A DNA stretch of 64,000 bases, from the NCBI GenBank assembly GCA_000750105.3, contig JPHH03000044.1, positions 210,592 through 274,591 of the forward strand, in the 5' to 3' direction. The notes beneath the pieces are model-generated. The model saw only the letters and a program-made list of their open reading frames with translations. It made no database searches and had not been told where the DNA came from. Positions within the stretch are counted from its first letter, which is position 1; every line of letters starts with the position of its first letter. Of this stretch, positions 43,481-55,503 are shown one piece after another. A program made the translations under genes and the position numbers. The stretch comes from Tolypocladium sp. Sup5 PDA-1. Taxonomy: Eukaryota > Ascomycota > Sordariomycetes > Hypocreales > Ophiocordycipitaceae.

Positions 43481-44607
43481 TCACCACAAAAACTTTCTGC
43501 ACTTGGAGCTGCCACAGAGGCACCTCGTCATGTCTTCGACATTTCCGTCACGCTCGTCGGGCCCCAGAGAGACACCGTCCACGTAGTCGAATGTTAGTTC
43601 CTCGTCCTTTTGAATGTCCTTGATCGCAAAGAGAGCCAGGTCATGCAGGTGCTTGTCAGCATGATCACCCACGCGGGCGAAGATCCTGAGGTTCGGGTCA
43701 CACGAGTGGTTGATGAAGCGCGTGGGGCCGGACATGAACTCTCCGTCAACCTCGAGTGGCGGACCTCGGAGCCGTGGGTCTAGAGACGCCGGATCGGTGA
43801 ACTTGTCGAGGCCGAAGAGGTAGACATCCTTGCGCTGAGAGATGGCCGAGGCGGCACGGCGGCGATCGGCCTCGGCAGACGTGATGACCTCACCAAAATA
43901 CCGGTCGACGAACTGCCCCCTTTTGATCGCCTCTTGCGTTCGAACACCTACATACACGTCAGCTAGTGGAGAGCAAGTCGGTAGGATGCGCGAGCATACC
44001 CCAGCCTCGGTCCTCTGTCCGGAAGATTTGGAGCGGGACGGTCCGGCCACGTTCGACGACTCGGTTGGGGCAGTCGTGGGTGCATGAGCAGCCCTGGTGG
44101 CACTCGTAGAGGGGCACTTTGGAGCTGTGCAACTTGGATCGCAGGAGGCCGGCCTTGACGCCGTGGGTGTGGTAGGCGTAGGATTTCCTGGGCGGCACGT
44201 CGTCGTCGTCGTCGTCATCGTCGTGTTCGAGGTCGGCGAGACACAGGCATCCCGTGTACTGGCAGTCGGCGTCGTCGGCGCAGGTGCAGCCGCTTCGAAA
44301 GCTCAACTCGGCGGGCTCGACGCCATCGTCAAGGACGTTTTCGTTGATGAAGCGAAAGTCTGGAGGAATGACCTGGCTATCAACCTCGTTGACCACGGTG
44401 ACGGGGGCGTGCTGGTGCGTCGGAAAGGATCGCAGCTGACACCAGTGACAGTCGTCGCGCTCATCGGCAACGCTCTGGCGATACCTTGTTAGCCCCTTTG
44501 AACCAGAAGAGACGGCATTTGAGCCTTGTGTCCATGGGAGGTGGAGGAGGGGCGTGGCGTACCACTTTGCCGTGGTGGAAAAAGTGCCGCTTTATTGCTT
44601 CTTCCAT
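43481..44607 (-). CDS. dim-5: Histone H3K9 methyltransferase, DIM-5/KMT1 type
   Basis: 328 residues in three exons: 44607-44563 (15 codons), 44474-44000 and 43947-43481. The pre-SET zinc cluster is complete: GCTCADDADCQYTGCLC, then YECHQGCSCTHDCPNR. A run of eight Asp (HDDDDDDDDVPP) splits it. The SET core contains DRGWGVRTQEAIKRGQFVDR, SGPTRFINHSCDPNLRI (the NHSC motif) and ELTFDYVDGVS with the catalytic-site Tyr. The post-SET CLCGSSKCRKFLW ends the protein. Length and lack of a chromodomain match Neurospora DIM-5 (about 330 residues), not fission yeast Clr4. It should trimethylate H3K9, directing HP1 binding and, where a DIM-2 enzyme exists, DNA methylation of repeats. The first exon is inferred from a GTACGC donor and a CTAAC branch site before the CAG acceptor. 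Confidence 0.93.
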
Positions 44608-45965
44608 GGTGAACACAGAGGTGTGACTGATGATGAATCTAGTAGTCTTGTTCTCATCACTGATTCCAAGATGTCGACATGGCGCTGGACGCGAAGAGAG
44701 TAGGATATGTGACATGGGATGTGAGGTGTTGCCCTACCTCAGTCTGTCTTGTCCTATCCGTAGGTACGCAGAGGAAATGCTCCAAGGCAGCTGCCGCTGG
44801 CTTCTGGTCTTGTGAGGCCAAGCTTGCGCCGAGCTCAATCGGGGTATCAAGGAGCTCCCTCACGAAGTCACGATGACCAGTGATATTGGAGACTGGGTAG
44901 AGGTTGGGTGCGTGATGCGGCGTGTGCGTGTGTGTGGTTGGTGTGGGGCAGCTCGCCGGCATGGAGTATAGTACTCCGTACTTCGTACCAAGAAGTACTT
45001 CGTATGTACGTGGGCAACGGGACACGGATGCACGGATAGCAAAGAGGCGTCAAAAACACGCAGGCTCGCATGCGAAAGCGGCTCCGTGGGCATCGAAAAG
45101 CGTATCCGCGAATGCCAAGCCGTTTGGAGCTGGAGGCTTGAGGTTGTTGAGCTCAACCAACCTCAGCGTGGAAGCTATCAAGTTAGGTACCTACCCTGGA
45201 GCTCGCCACAGAGGGAGACCTCCTGGGACTGGGAGACTTCAGTGGCTGCAATACAGTGGCTCCACCGCCTGCGCACCTGCAGCTGGCGGGGCGCGACCAC
45301 CTGCTGGGGTCCACCTCAGCAGCCCGGCAGGTCTCTCGGGGCTCCTCCACCAAGGAGCTTCCAACGCCCGGTGCCTGCGACGGCTAAGGTAAATAGTGGT
45401 TCGTCGACAGCTGCTGAACCGCCCCCCGCCAATGATTCCACCAGCAAGCTGAGGTGAGGTGCTGCGCTAGACAGCTTGCAGCGACCGCGATATTGGAAGG
45501 CTTCAACAACCTAAATCCTCATTTCTCCCTCCAAGCCACCGCTTCTCCTCTCTCCCTCTCTCTCCCTCTCCCTCTCCCTCTCCTGCTCCCTTCCTCTCAC
45601 TCCTCCTCTTCATCGCCATCGCCATCCTCCGCCAGCCGCCGACGCTGTGTTTGCCAGCGGCGCAAACAACCCCGGGACGGCGCAATCCGTGAGGCGTACG
45701 AATACATAGATAGCAAGGTAGAGCCGCTGCTGCTGCTTTTGCTGCTGCATCGTCGTTGCATCCGTCCTCTGCATTCACAGTGGTCCTCCACCTCTGTGGC
45801 CTGCGAGCGCTGGACCGCGAGCCACCTCTGAGGCTTTCTCTCCTGGCCTGCCAGCACCACGGAGGGCTGGCATGGCTTTGGCCAACCTCTTCTTGGCTGC
45901 GCACTCCAAGTGCCTTTTCAACTTGCATTGACAGGCTGAGCGAGACTCACCACCACCTACTCGTC
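44608..45965. promoter_or_regulatory. Divergent promoter region of DIM-5 and the UBTD-like gene
   Basis: A 1.36-kb head-to-head spacer. It contains GTACTCCGTAC at 44971-44981, followed by several CTTCGTAC/AAGTAC repeats up to 45010. A long pyrimidine tract rich in CTCCCTCTC lies at about 45525-45610 on the UBTD side. The open frames on either strand look non-coding. Confidence 0.5.
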
Positions 45966-47110
45966 ATGGTATTCAACCCAGTGCCCTCCATAGCTTTGGC
46001 TCCTCTTCCTCCCCTCCTACTCCTGTGTCCGCTGCTGCGGTGATCCGCGAACTGCGCTGACCCCTTCGTCTTCGTCGCCATCCAGGGCTGCTGCTTCTCT
46101 CGATCCGCGGGCCCAAACTCGCCATATCCAGGCGGCGCCCCCAACGCCTCTGCGCGCCACATCAACCCACCACCTCTGACCCTGCCTGAAGGCGTCCAAG
46201 CCGGCAGTCGTCCTGCAGCGCAGCCCTCGCCTCCCCGTCGCCGAAGACGAGACCCCGGCCCGCTCGACCAGCACATTAACAAGCCCCTGCGCCGCCACGA
46301 GTGGACGTCCAAGGATCGCCGATGGACTCGCCGCGAGCTGGACACGGAGCGCGCAGACTTCTTCGACACCAGAGTCACGGGCCGTTCCGAGATATGGCAG
46401 ACCATTCATGCTGCCCTGCAGGTGCTGTGGGACCCTGCCGCCGACGACTCCAACGACGATGGCCTCAACGGCCTCGGCACCGCCCAGTCTATACTTTCAG
46501 CTGCCGAAATATCTCTGCCCACCGGCGATCTCTCCAACGGCGTGTATGACGCCCTCGGAAACTACTACCAGCTTCCCCACTGGGTCGTCGCCGATCCGAC
46601 CAACCTGGCCGAGGACGGCGACGGCGATACCAAGGTAGACCTGTCTACGGCTGGTGAAGACACTGTCGGAGAGGACGACGAGCTGGCTGCAAGTGACACC
46701 GAGAGGCGGAGGGAGGAAAAGGGCAAGGCCGTCCTCGACCTGCGGGAGCAGATTACTCTACGCGCGCGACTCAGCGAGACTGGCCGCGATATCGATGTCA
46801 CGGTGGGCAAGTCGGACACGGTCCGGAGCGTTGTCAGGAGCATCGCGTCGGGATCAGCTGTACGTCGAGCCCCAGATATCTCACTTCTTCACCATTCCTA
46901 TTTGCCCCGGAAAAGGGGCGGGAAAGGGGCCCCATCTAGCTCGGCATTGCTTAACACAACACTAACTAACTCCTCTCTCACTCACAGCTGCCTCCCACCA
47001 AGAAGATCCGGCTGGCCTACATGGGCAAGATGCTCAAGGAGAACTCGTCCCTCGAGGCGCAGGGCTGGCAGACCGGCCACGTCGTCAACGCCCTCGTATT
47101 TAACCGATAG
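45966..47110 (+). CDS. UBTD1/2-like ubiquitin-domain protein
   Basis: 299 residues in three exons. Exon 1 is just the ATG (45966-45968); a 117-base intron follows (GTATTC...CCATCCAG), exon 2 is 46086-46859 and exon 3 46988-47110. The splice yields MGCCFSRSAG, an N-myristoylation/palmitoylation signal. No ATG in frame lies at the start of exon 2, which supports the one-codon exon. The central domain (HEWTSKDRRWTRRELDTERA, DFFDTRVTGRSEIWQTIHAA, GDLSNGVYDALGNYYQLPHW) matches the DC-UbP/UBTD2 N-terminal ubiquitin-binding domain. The C-terminal ubiquitin-like fold runs from ITLRARLSETGRDIDVTVGK to KIRLAYMGKMLKENSSLEAQ. The role is probably as a membrane-tethered ubiquitin-pathway adaptor; it is unproven in fungi. 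Confidence 0.88.
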
Positions 47111-47751
47111 CGTCGTCGGCGTCGCAGTCACCTCTCGTCTAGACCAGCACCAAGCTGCCGTGGTCTTGTCTTGTCTTGTCTTGCCTTGCCTTGCCTTGGC
47201 ATCGCGTTTGATTCCCCCACGGTTTTCTATCGTCTTTTCGGCCATGGCTGGATAATAGCCGAATATTCTGTGACGTACATAAGTCACCATTTTCGCGGAG
47301 TTTGGAGGCGGACCTTCTGTTTAGCGAATAGTTGCTTCTTACAATACCCCCGGCACTGTACTCCGTACTGGAATCCATACGACCTCACGTACCAGAACAA
47401 AGTACACAGTTGCATTGCCGTCACTGCGAAATATCAAGAGGAGCCGTAGCCTCAAATACGTCGTCTAATAATTGCCTGCCCTCTCGTGACTGCGTTGCTT
47501 TCTCCCTCTATTCTGGCCATTGCTGTCGCCTACATGGCTCACACACAATGTAAACTCTCATCCCCGTCGGCTCTGCTAGCCTTTTTTCCCACAGCCCATG
47601 GCAAAAACGACCATTAAGTATCAAGTTCCGCCCTCCCCCGACTCCGCTTCAATCGTATCGCAAGTCATGAATGGCATGGCATTCACCGAGACGTGCCTCG
47701 ACGCCGTACGCAGCCTGGCGCCGGTCAATGAAATCACCGACAAGACGACGT
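47111..47751. terminator. Convergent 3' region with TCTTG/CCTTG tandem repeat
   Basis: A 641-base spacer between converging genes. A pentanucleotide repeat, about four TCTTG then three CCTTG units, lies at about 47164-47199 just after the UBTD stop. A GTACTCCGTAC copy is at 47358-47368. No gene is supportable. Confidence 0.5.
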
Positions 47752-50700
47752 CTAGGCCGACGAGCCAATCTTATTCAAGCCCTTCAGTGACCCCAGGCTC
47801 AGAGCCAGACCCTGAGATCTGCTCCTGATCCGGACGAACCCTGTGATTGGCCCGTCTTCTCCCTCCTTTTCGATACTCAGGTTGGCAAGCGCATCCTCAC
47901 CTGTGCAATGGTCAGCAGCTTGTATCTTCACGTCCTCGGAACGGGCAGGCTCTGGATTCTTACCGAAAACACTGCGAGCATACAGGTTAGCGCTCAAGAA
48001 CTGGCAGTCTCCCTTGAGACTAGCCTCGGGGGTGAGGCAGTTCATGTTTGTGCAGGCCATGAGCTGCTCCAGGAAGTCTCGAAGTGACTTGGCCTTGGAG
48101 TTGATGTTGACTTTGTTCTCCCACTCAAACTCCGTCCACATGGTGCGGAACTGAGTCTCCGTGCACGTGGCCGGCTGGATGTAGTCCATGATATCCACGT
48201 GCAAGTCATTCAGGATGACAACGTTGGTGTCGGTCGAGTGGGCCCCGTCGTAGACCAGGTTGCCAAAGATGACGCCCGTGTCTGTTGATGAGACTTTGAT
48301 GGTGCACTGGACGTTGTGGAAGTCGTGCGGTCCCAGGTTCTGCGTGGTCGGCCGCTCCACGACCTTCAAGTCGCCGAGCGTTGCAAACTCGACAGACAGG
48401 TTCTGCAGCGTCTCCGTCGTCTGGTTGACCAGGAGCACGTCGAGAACGATGTCGAACTGGTGCACCTTGACGTATGCTTCAGCATAAACGGGGTCTGAGA
48501 AGCCCGTCAACTGCACCACACGGCTGAGCTTGGAGGACAGATCCTCCGTCGCCGACTCGCCGCCGGTTGCGCGCTCCAAGTCCAGCTCAATGTCGTTGAG
48601 ACCATCCGAGGCATTTTTCTTGGACAGCTGTCTGATCTGGACGACGTCGTCGACCTGAACGGCCGTCTTTGCCTTCTCGTACGCCTCCTTGGCAGCCCGC
48701 TTCTTCTCCTCTACCTGAACCATATCCCGGAACGCCCTCCTGGTATCCTCCAGCCACACCGTCTCCAGCTCCTTCTTCTCCTTGAACTCGGCCAGCGATC
48801 GCACGCAGGACATGATGCGATCGACCGAGTCTTCATCAATCGGCGCCTTCACGAATTGGGATTGTCCGACACGGAGGATAGAGATCATGATGAGCATGGC
48901 CTCGGCCCTCAGGGCGTTGGTCCGCGCCTTGTCGGCAGAAATCTCGGAATGTCGCATAACCAGCTTCACCAATGTCGCCGAGAGAACTGCAGCCAGGTAG
49001 TAGTCCCCATCGAGGATCAGCTGTCGCAGCGGCGGCTTCTGGGCAGCCTTGACGGCTTCTAGTCTCGCGGCAGCGGACGACTGGCTGGTAAGCGCCGTCT
49101 CTGTCGCATACGTACCATCTGCGAGCACCTTCCGGGAGCCGCTCGGCGCCGACGGCTTCGAGTGGCCATTGACCTGGTCGTCAATCTTCTCGTCGCCGTC
49201 CTGATCCTCTAGTAGCCGCTGCTCTGAGGCGAGGATGGGGATCTCGCCCAGACTGGCGCGTATCCGCTTCCACGCGTCCCGAATGTCCTTCTCCTCCAAC
49301 GAGTACTCGCCGATGATCCACATTATTCCCCGGTAGACCTTGCCGGCTCGAACCTCGCTGAGAGTCGAAACCAGGCGTTGAACAATGGTTTTTCGGAGGG
49401 CAGGGAACTTCTCCACAACCTCCTTGACAAAGTTAATAACGTCCACTGCAGATGCGTTGTTAAAGTCTGCGATGAAGTCCATGAGAAGCTCGACCACGCT
49501 TGCAGCAACCTCGGAGAACTTGATGGCGCATTGGTGTATGGAATGGATGAGAAGGGATCGATATTCGGCATTCTTCTCATACTCCTGGTCCACGGTCTTG
49601 GAGAGCTCCTTCTTGAGGAGGAGCACAACCTCTTCGACATTCTTGCTCGAAACCATATCCAAGGCAATGCCGAGCGCCTTCTTGCGCACGTCAATGTCCG
49701 TGCTGGACAGGACCCGGAGGATTTCCATCGTCAGGTCATCCAAGATGCCCTCGTTCTTCTTACGCAGCTGGTCAACTCGGTCGAGCACGATAAGCTTGAC
49801 ATTGTTGTCTGCCTCTTTGATGCTCAGCTCGATGAACTTGGCGGCGGCAGCCTTGACGGCCACTGGGTTGTTCGTCAGGGCAGTCAGGGAGGAAGCGGCT
49901 TCGTAGACGACGGTCGAAGCTCCAGCTTCCAGCAAGTCGAAGATTAATCTCAAGTACCGGGCCTAGTGCCGTTAGCTACCACGCAGTTAGACCTCGAGGC
50001 GGGTGATGCGCCTACCTTGTTCTGTGAGTTTTGGACCGCATCCTTGCGGATGAACTCAAGCTCCACGAGCTGCAGCAGTTCTTCGGCGTTGGGTATGCCA
50101 TCGAACACGGAGCTCAGGTATAAGAGTGCGGCGTCATGGTTGATGCTGGCCAATGCCGCGAATGCGTTTCGCTTACACGTAGCGTCCGTCTCTCCGTCGA
50201 GAAAGGTAGAGATGAGCTCCGAGGCATCGGGGATGAGGGACGGCGAGTGAGTGTAGATTGAGGACACGGCGAAGACGGCATTCTTTCGGACGTAGGCGTG
50301 TCGGTGCTCGAGGCAGGATCGTGCCGAGGAGAGGAGGGGCTCGATCAGCTCTGGCTCGCGCAGCTTGCACAGGAAGCGCAAGGTGTTGCCGCGGATGTAC
50401 TCGTTGGGGTGTTGGAGATCGTTCCGAATGCCATTGCTAAAGAGAAGGACAATGGTTAGCCACGGTTACAATCGAGCGGCGACCATCAGCACGGGCAAGC
50501 CTACCAAACCAAGATCATCTCCTGCTTCAGCTTGCCGGTCGAGTCAAGCTTGGGGCAGATCTCGTAGTAGAAGTAGAGGAGCTTCTTGAGAGCCTTGTGC
50601 TTGGAGGGCATGACGAATCGGATAATGTGCATCAGCAGGGTGGGCATCGGGTCGCCATTGAGCATAATCGTCAAGATGCGCTTCATAGTCTCCACCTTGG

Positions 50701-50809
50701 TCTCGTCGCTGCCCTTCTCCAGCTGGTTGCGCAGGTCCGAGGAGCTGGGCACGTCGGCCGCATTGTCCTGGTGGACCAGGCTGTAGGCATTCTCGAGGAA
50801 GCCAGACAT
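47752..50809 (-). CDS. SEC26: Coatomer subunit beta
   Basis: Beta-COP of the COPI coat, acting in Golgi-to-ER and intra-Golgi retrograde transport. The protein has 978 residues (yeast Sec26 has 973) in three exons: 50809-50505, 50436-50016 and 49962-47752. Introns are 68 and 53 bases. The N-terminal half is an adaptin-like solenoid: QLEKGSDETKVETMKRILTI, VCNGIRNDLQHPNEYIRGNT spanning intron 1, LRFLCKLREPELIEPLL and VDVINFVKEVVEKFPALRK. A linker rich in Ser and Asp follows, then the beta-COP appendage region (VYAEAYVKVHQFDIVLDVLL, HDFHNVQCTIKVSSTDTGVI) and a C-terminus with ANLYARSVFGKNPEPARSED. It is essential in yeast. It is divergent from MAGO across 568 bases. Confidence 0.97.
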
Positions 50810-51377
50810 GGCAACGGGTGGCTATCGCAGCGCTGCCTCTGATTCTGAGTCTGAGAGGGTGTGAATGAGTCGAGCCGCCGTCCGAGGGGTAGGGAGAGCG
50901 TCTGTTGGTAGGGAGGTTCAGGGGTTCGAAGACGGCGGAAGCTGCAGAGGGCCACCTCAACTTCACGAGAGACGAGAGATTGGAAGGCTCGACAGTTCCA
51001 TCCGTCGCGTTGGGGTTGTCGCAGCGGCGGTTCCGGGCCCAAGTCGTCGGGTGGTTGTTCTGGCCAGCTATCGTTGGACGGCGTTCAGCTTTCTGAGATG
51101 ATCTGGCCCTGGGCGAACGAGCGCAACGCTGGAACAGGTGGCACGTACGACCACCTGAGCGGCCCGACGTGTCACGTGCAGGCACCTTTCCTGTGTGCCC
51201 CACCATGCCCACAGAGCCACCGCCTTGCTTAGCTAAGGCAGCCCGTGTCGTGCCCCGCTTGCCCGCGATGGATCAGATTTGTTTGGAGACGTGCTGCTGG
51301 CTGCAGCAGAATCTCAGCCTCGTGCAGCACACGGCGCAGGTTACTTTACGAGCTGGACGAAAGCTCCCCAAGTCGCC
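50810..51377. promoter_or_regulatory. Divergent promoter of SEC26 and MAGO
   Basis: A 568-base head-to-head spacer shared by a coatomer and an exon-junction-complex gene. No TATA-like element stands out, in line with housekeeping promoters. Confidence 0.5.
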
Positions 51378-52151
51378 ATGGCCGCCTCAAACGAGCCCTT
51401 CTACCTCCGATACTAGTGAGTTGCAGCTCTGCGAGCCATTGCTCTGCCCTCCTCCCCTGCCGCCGTGCTCACACAAGGACCGCAGCTCGGGACACATGGG
51501 CCGGTTTGGCCACGAATTCCTGGGTATGACCCCCAGCCCCTCAAGCTACCGATCCCGTCGACGGCCCCCTGCTCTAACCTTGATGCGCCTCAGAGTTTGA
51601 TTTTCGAGTTGTGGGCGATGGACGCAGCGCCGTGGCGCGATACGCCAACAATTCCAACTACCGCAACGACAGTCTCATCCGGAAAGAGAGTAAGGACGCC
51701 TGGAACACGCAACACGAGACGGGGCTGGCTGGCTGACGACGGCGAAACAGTGTGCGTCAGTTCGGTGATTGTCGACGAAATCAAGCGCATCATCAAAACG
51801 AGCGAGATCATCAAGTAGGCCGAGCGGCAGACGTTGGGGTGGCAAGGGCCGATTCTGACAGCACAACAGGGAAGACGACTCCAAATGGCCGCAAAAGAAC
51901 AAGGACGGCCGCCAAGAGCTCGAAATTCGAGTCGGCAACGACCACATATCGTTCGAGGTTTGTGCAGACGTGCGCTCCTCCAGCCGGAACTCGTGCTGAC
52001 TGCTGGATAGACGGCCAAGATCGGGTCTCTCGTCGACGTCACGGAATCTGCCGACCCTGAAGGCCTGCGAGTGTTTTACTACCTCGTCCAAGATCTCAAA
52101 GCTCTGGTTTTCAGCCTGATTGCGCTTCACTTCAAGATTAAGCCCATTTAA
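51378..52151 (+). CDS. mago: Mago nashi, exon junction complex core
   Basis: 154 residues assembled from six short exons: 51378-51415, 51486-51523, 51594-51689, 51751-51814, 51870-51957 and 52011-52151. The five introns are 53-70 bases. No single open frame shows the gene, but every junction keeps phase and the product reads as Mago throughout: [93 protein letters not shown], then [20 protein letters not shown] and the ending LHFKIKPI. Mago forms a tight heterodimer with Y14 (RBM8A) that locks eIF4A3 on spliced mRNA upstream of junctions. There is a small fungal insertion (VVGDGRSAV) where animals have a shorter loop. Saccharomyces lacks this gene. Confidence 0.95.
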
Positions 52152-53830
52152 GACGCAAGTTGAAGCAGCCTCGGTTCGGCTAGAAACTGGCGAGAACAAG
52201 ACAGGACGGCGGGAAATGGGGGGACGGCTAGCTGTCATCGCTATTTTATTGGCGATTGGGGGAGCATCAGATTCATGGACGCTGCTACGACATGGAAAAA
52301 ATGACGAGGGTTCCTTGACGGCGTTGGAAACGGCTATGCTCTTTGGTTCATGTGCATAGAGCAGGTATGGGGCCCAGAACGGGAACGGCCCACCCTGTCT
52401 ACGTGAGAGAGTCGAAATGATAGATACCAGGTGGCCCATGGCCGCATTTATTCACGTACTATACATGGACAACCGCCACACCACAGTGGTGGACAGAACC
52501 TTGAAGACGATGATGCATGTCATCGGCTTGCCGTGGCATGGACGTCTCTCTAGCAAACAAGCCTCACAGCCGCCGAGAAGTGATGCGATAGCCTCGAACC
52601 GTGTGTGCTCCGGATGGAATTGACTTTGACTGTCCTTTTGAAGAAGCGGTCATCACGAACGCCTCCAGCAGTCTGCCCGAGCCCCATCGCAGGTGAACAG
52701 GTACAAGGGTGGTACCAGGCCTTGCCTCGCTGCCGGCTCATCACTGGAGCCGGAGCTGGGGCGGTACCCACAGGGTACTCGTACAGCGGGGACCGGACGG
52801 GGGCCAGACTTTGCTGGGCTGGGGAAGGTTCAGGTCGAGACTGACAGCGGCCTTCCTTCCAGCTTGGCCCTCCGACTTCAGCTCCGGGCGGGACCCGCCA
52901 CCGACCACAAGCACATGGAAGCGCGACGCACGTTCATCCAGCAAGAAATACCCCAGGTACTGTACCTCGAAGAGGAGGGTAAGGCAAGGCGTGGGCTGGT
53001 TAACGCCCAACCCAGAGCAAGGTGCAAGCCCAAGTGACGAGCGAGTACATTTTTGCCGCTCATGATGCATCTACGGTCTCATTGCAGTGAATCGGTGCGC
53101 GGCTGCTATTTATTGTCGCGGACTGTGCCCATTGTCTGTTTTCCGAGATGCCTCGAGTGGCACTGCTGCACGAGAGAGTACATCGCCGTACGGTGCGGAT
53201 ATCGACTTTCACTGCACTCCACGACGTCAGGGCAGCACCTGTGTGTACAGTGTCAGTCTAATCAGCACTGTAGTACTCCTAAGGTACCTACGACCAACGA
53301 TCCCCAAGGTTGCACTGTCCCGTCGTTTGCAAATCCTCTACAGCCCAGCCCTCCAAGAAGTCGACATCTCCTCATAACCCCCCATCCTCAATTCCATCAG
53401 AAGCTTCTCTTGCTTCCATTTTCCCTCCTCCTCTCGTTTGCTCGTCGGCCCGTCCCGTCGTGCAACTTGGGCATCTTCGCTTGAAGAAGCCAACGCCCGC
53501 TGTCTGGCCATGCGCTGCTCGGCTTGACCGACGAGCGCCCATGATATTGCCGCCTTTCGACCGCACCAGCTGGTGATCCCCTCGTCCCTTCGCCCCTCGC
53601 CCAACCGCGGCGCGTGTGCATGCCTGTCGGCGCATCTGCAGGTGGCAGCCATCGACGCAAACCCTCATCGTCTCCACCGTTGGCCACCGCAGTCATCGCG
53701 TAACCCGTTCGCCGTCGGTGCTACCAAGTATTACCAGTCGCCATCTAGCCGGCCACACTCGGCCATCCGCGTACGACATTGACATCGCCTCACTCCACCA
53801 CCACCACCTCGGCCGCCGACGACGACGACG
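52152..53830. promoter_or_regulatory. Intergenic: MAGO 3' end and GID4 promoter/leader
   Basis: A 1.68-kb spacer between tandem plus-strand genes. The GID4-proximal 500 bases are pyrimidine-rich with many CCATC/TCGTC blocks and end in a CGACGACGACG repeat just before the ATG. Open frames on either strand carry no recognisable motif. Confidence 0.5.
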
Positions 53831-55156
53831 ATGCCGACTCCGTCTTCCAACCAGCCGCCCGATCCCCCCTCACCTCCTCCCTACACCTTCTCGACATGCC
53901 CCGACGACGTGCAGCATTCTCCCCGCCCGGCACGTCAGGCCCATGTCGCCACACTGCCCGACCCCGATGGCATCCAAGTGCGGCCCGAGTCATCGCTTGA
54001 TGGCCCGTCGTCGCCGCCTTTCGAATCTCGGGCCAGTCACGACGAGCAACATCCTGGCCCCGAGTCTCTCGTGCTCGACGGCCAGACGTCTGTCGAGCCG
54101 TCGTCGCGCGGCACCACCGTCTCTCCCGGCCCACAGTCTAGTGCCACGGGAGTCACGTCTCCAGCACCGAGCGGACCAGACACCGACACCGCCAAGAGCC
54201 AGGAGACGGGGCCTGATGGACCAGTAAGCCAAATGGCCCCCGCTGCGTCGCGGCAGTCGCTTGGTGGGCACTCGACTTCATCGCTCAGTCGGGACTTCGA
54301 CTCCCAAGACCTGGCCATGGACGGTGATGAGGCCGATCCATCTTGCTCCCCGTCCATGGGATCAGACTACTCCACTATGAGGGTGAGCACAATCCAGCAA
54401 TGCCACGCTCTTGCAAGAACGAGAACTTGTGTTTGACGAGCTGACACGTGCCAGATCATTCCGATTTCGCCGTCTTCGTATTTGCGCCCCGGCAGCAGGT
54501 TCCACGGGACACAGCAATCCGAGAGGCAGGTGTACGATGTCCAAGTGGAGATCAAGCATGTTGACATGCGCGAATCGTTTCTGTGCGGCTATTTGCGCAT
54601 TCAAGGTTTGTGGACCTTTCCTCCAGCCATCTAGTCGTTCCCCGTGCGCAAGCGCTGACTTTTTGCGTCGCTGACAGGGCTTACCGAGGACCATCCAACG
54701 CTCACGACGTACTTTGAGGGCGAAATCATCGGGTCCAAGTATGGATTCATCACCCAGCACGAAGACTGGGGGGCCAGTGTCAAGACAGACATGAACCACT
54801 GGGGAAAATTCAGCGCATTCCGGCCCTTCCAGAAGCACGTTCGCAAGGGTCCAGTCACGATACAAGACGTTGCCCAGCGAGAAAACATCTTTATGCGATG
54901 GAAGGAGCACTTCTTGGTGCCCGACCACCGTGTGCGAACCATAACGGGGGCCAGTTTCGAGGGCTTCTATTACATTTGCTTCAATCAGCTCAAGGGAGAG
55001 GTCAACGGGATCTACTTCCATTCCAAGAGCGAGAAGTAAGCCCCACATGTTCCTTCTCGTTCGCCGGCGAAGCTGACAATGGTAATTAGGTTCCAACAGT
55101 TGGAGTTGAAGCACGTCCCGAATCGGGGATGTTTCAGCGCGACGGAGTTTCGGTAA
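53831..55156 (+). CDS. GID4: GID/CTLH ubiquitin ligase substrate receptor GID4 (VID24)
   Basis: 375 residues in four exons, 53831-54382, 54455-54605, 54678-55035 and 55090-55156 (introns 72, 72 and 54 bases). The first 180 residues are a disordered Pro/Ser-rich region. The Vid24 beta-barrel follows: ISPSSYLRPGSRFHGTQQSE, VYDVQVEIKHVDMRESFLCG, YLRIQGLTEDHPTLTTYFEG, EIIGSKYGFITQHEDWGAS, then MRWKEHFLVPDHRVRTITGA and FEGFYYICFNQLKGEVNGIY. In yeast Gid4 binds N-terminal Pro degrons of gluconeogenic enzymes such as Fbp1 and hands them to the GID E3 ligase upon glucose return. The long N-terminal extension is larger than the short one in yeast. It converges with TRM11. Confidence 0.95.
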
Positions 55157-55503
55157 CGGTTTTGCTTTAACCAGGGGGGATGATACCTTGATTTAGCGAC
55201 GGGAAGAATGTGATTGGGATGGCATATGAATTGGGGATTTGGGAACGCCAGGCTAGGGCAAGATCTAGCCGACGGGAAAAGCGGCTCACGCTTTGCCCAT
55301 GACGACATCTTATGCAACGGGACAGAACATAGATGGGATCAGATGGACTTGGTGCGTCTGGGTCGACAGTGGGTCGACTTGGGACTGAGAAGACATTTAT
55401 CATTATTGAGCGGGTGTTTGCTGGGGTCACGACGCCCAGCATCATCCGCAATGGAAGACAGGATAGCGGTTAGGTCGAATTTCAATGCTACCCGTCTTCA
55501 ATG
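55157..55503. terminator. Convergent 3' region of GID4 and TRM11
   Basis: A 347-base spacer between stop codons of converging genes. It shows no gene or repeat. Confidence 0.45.
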
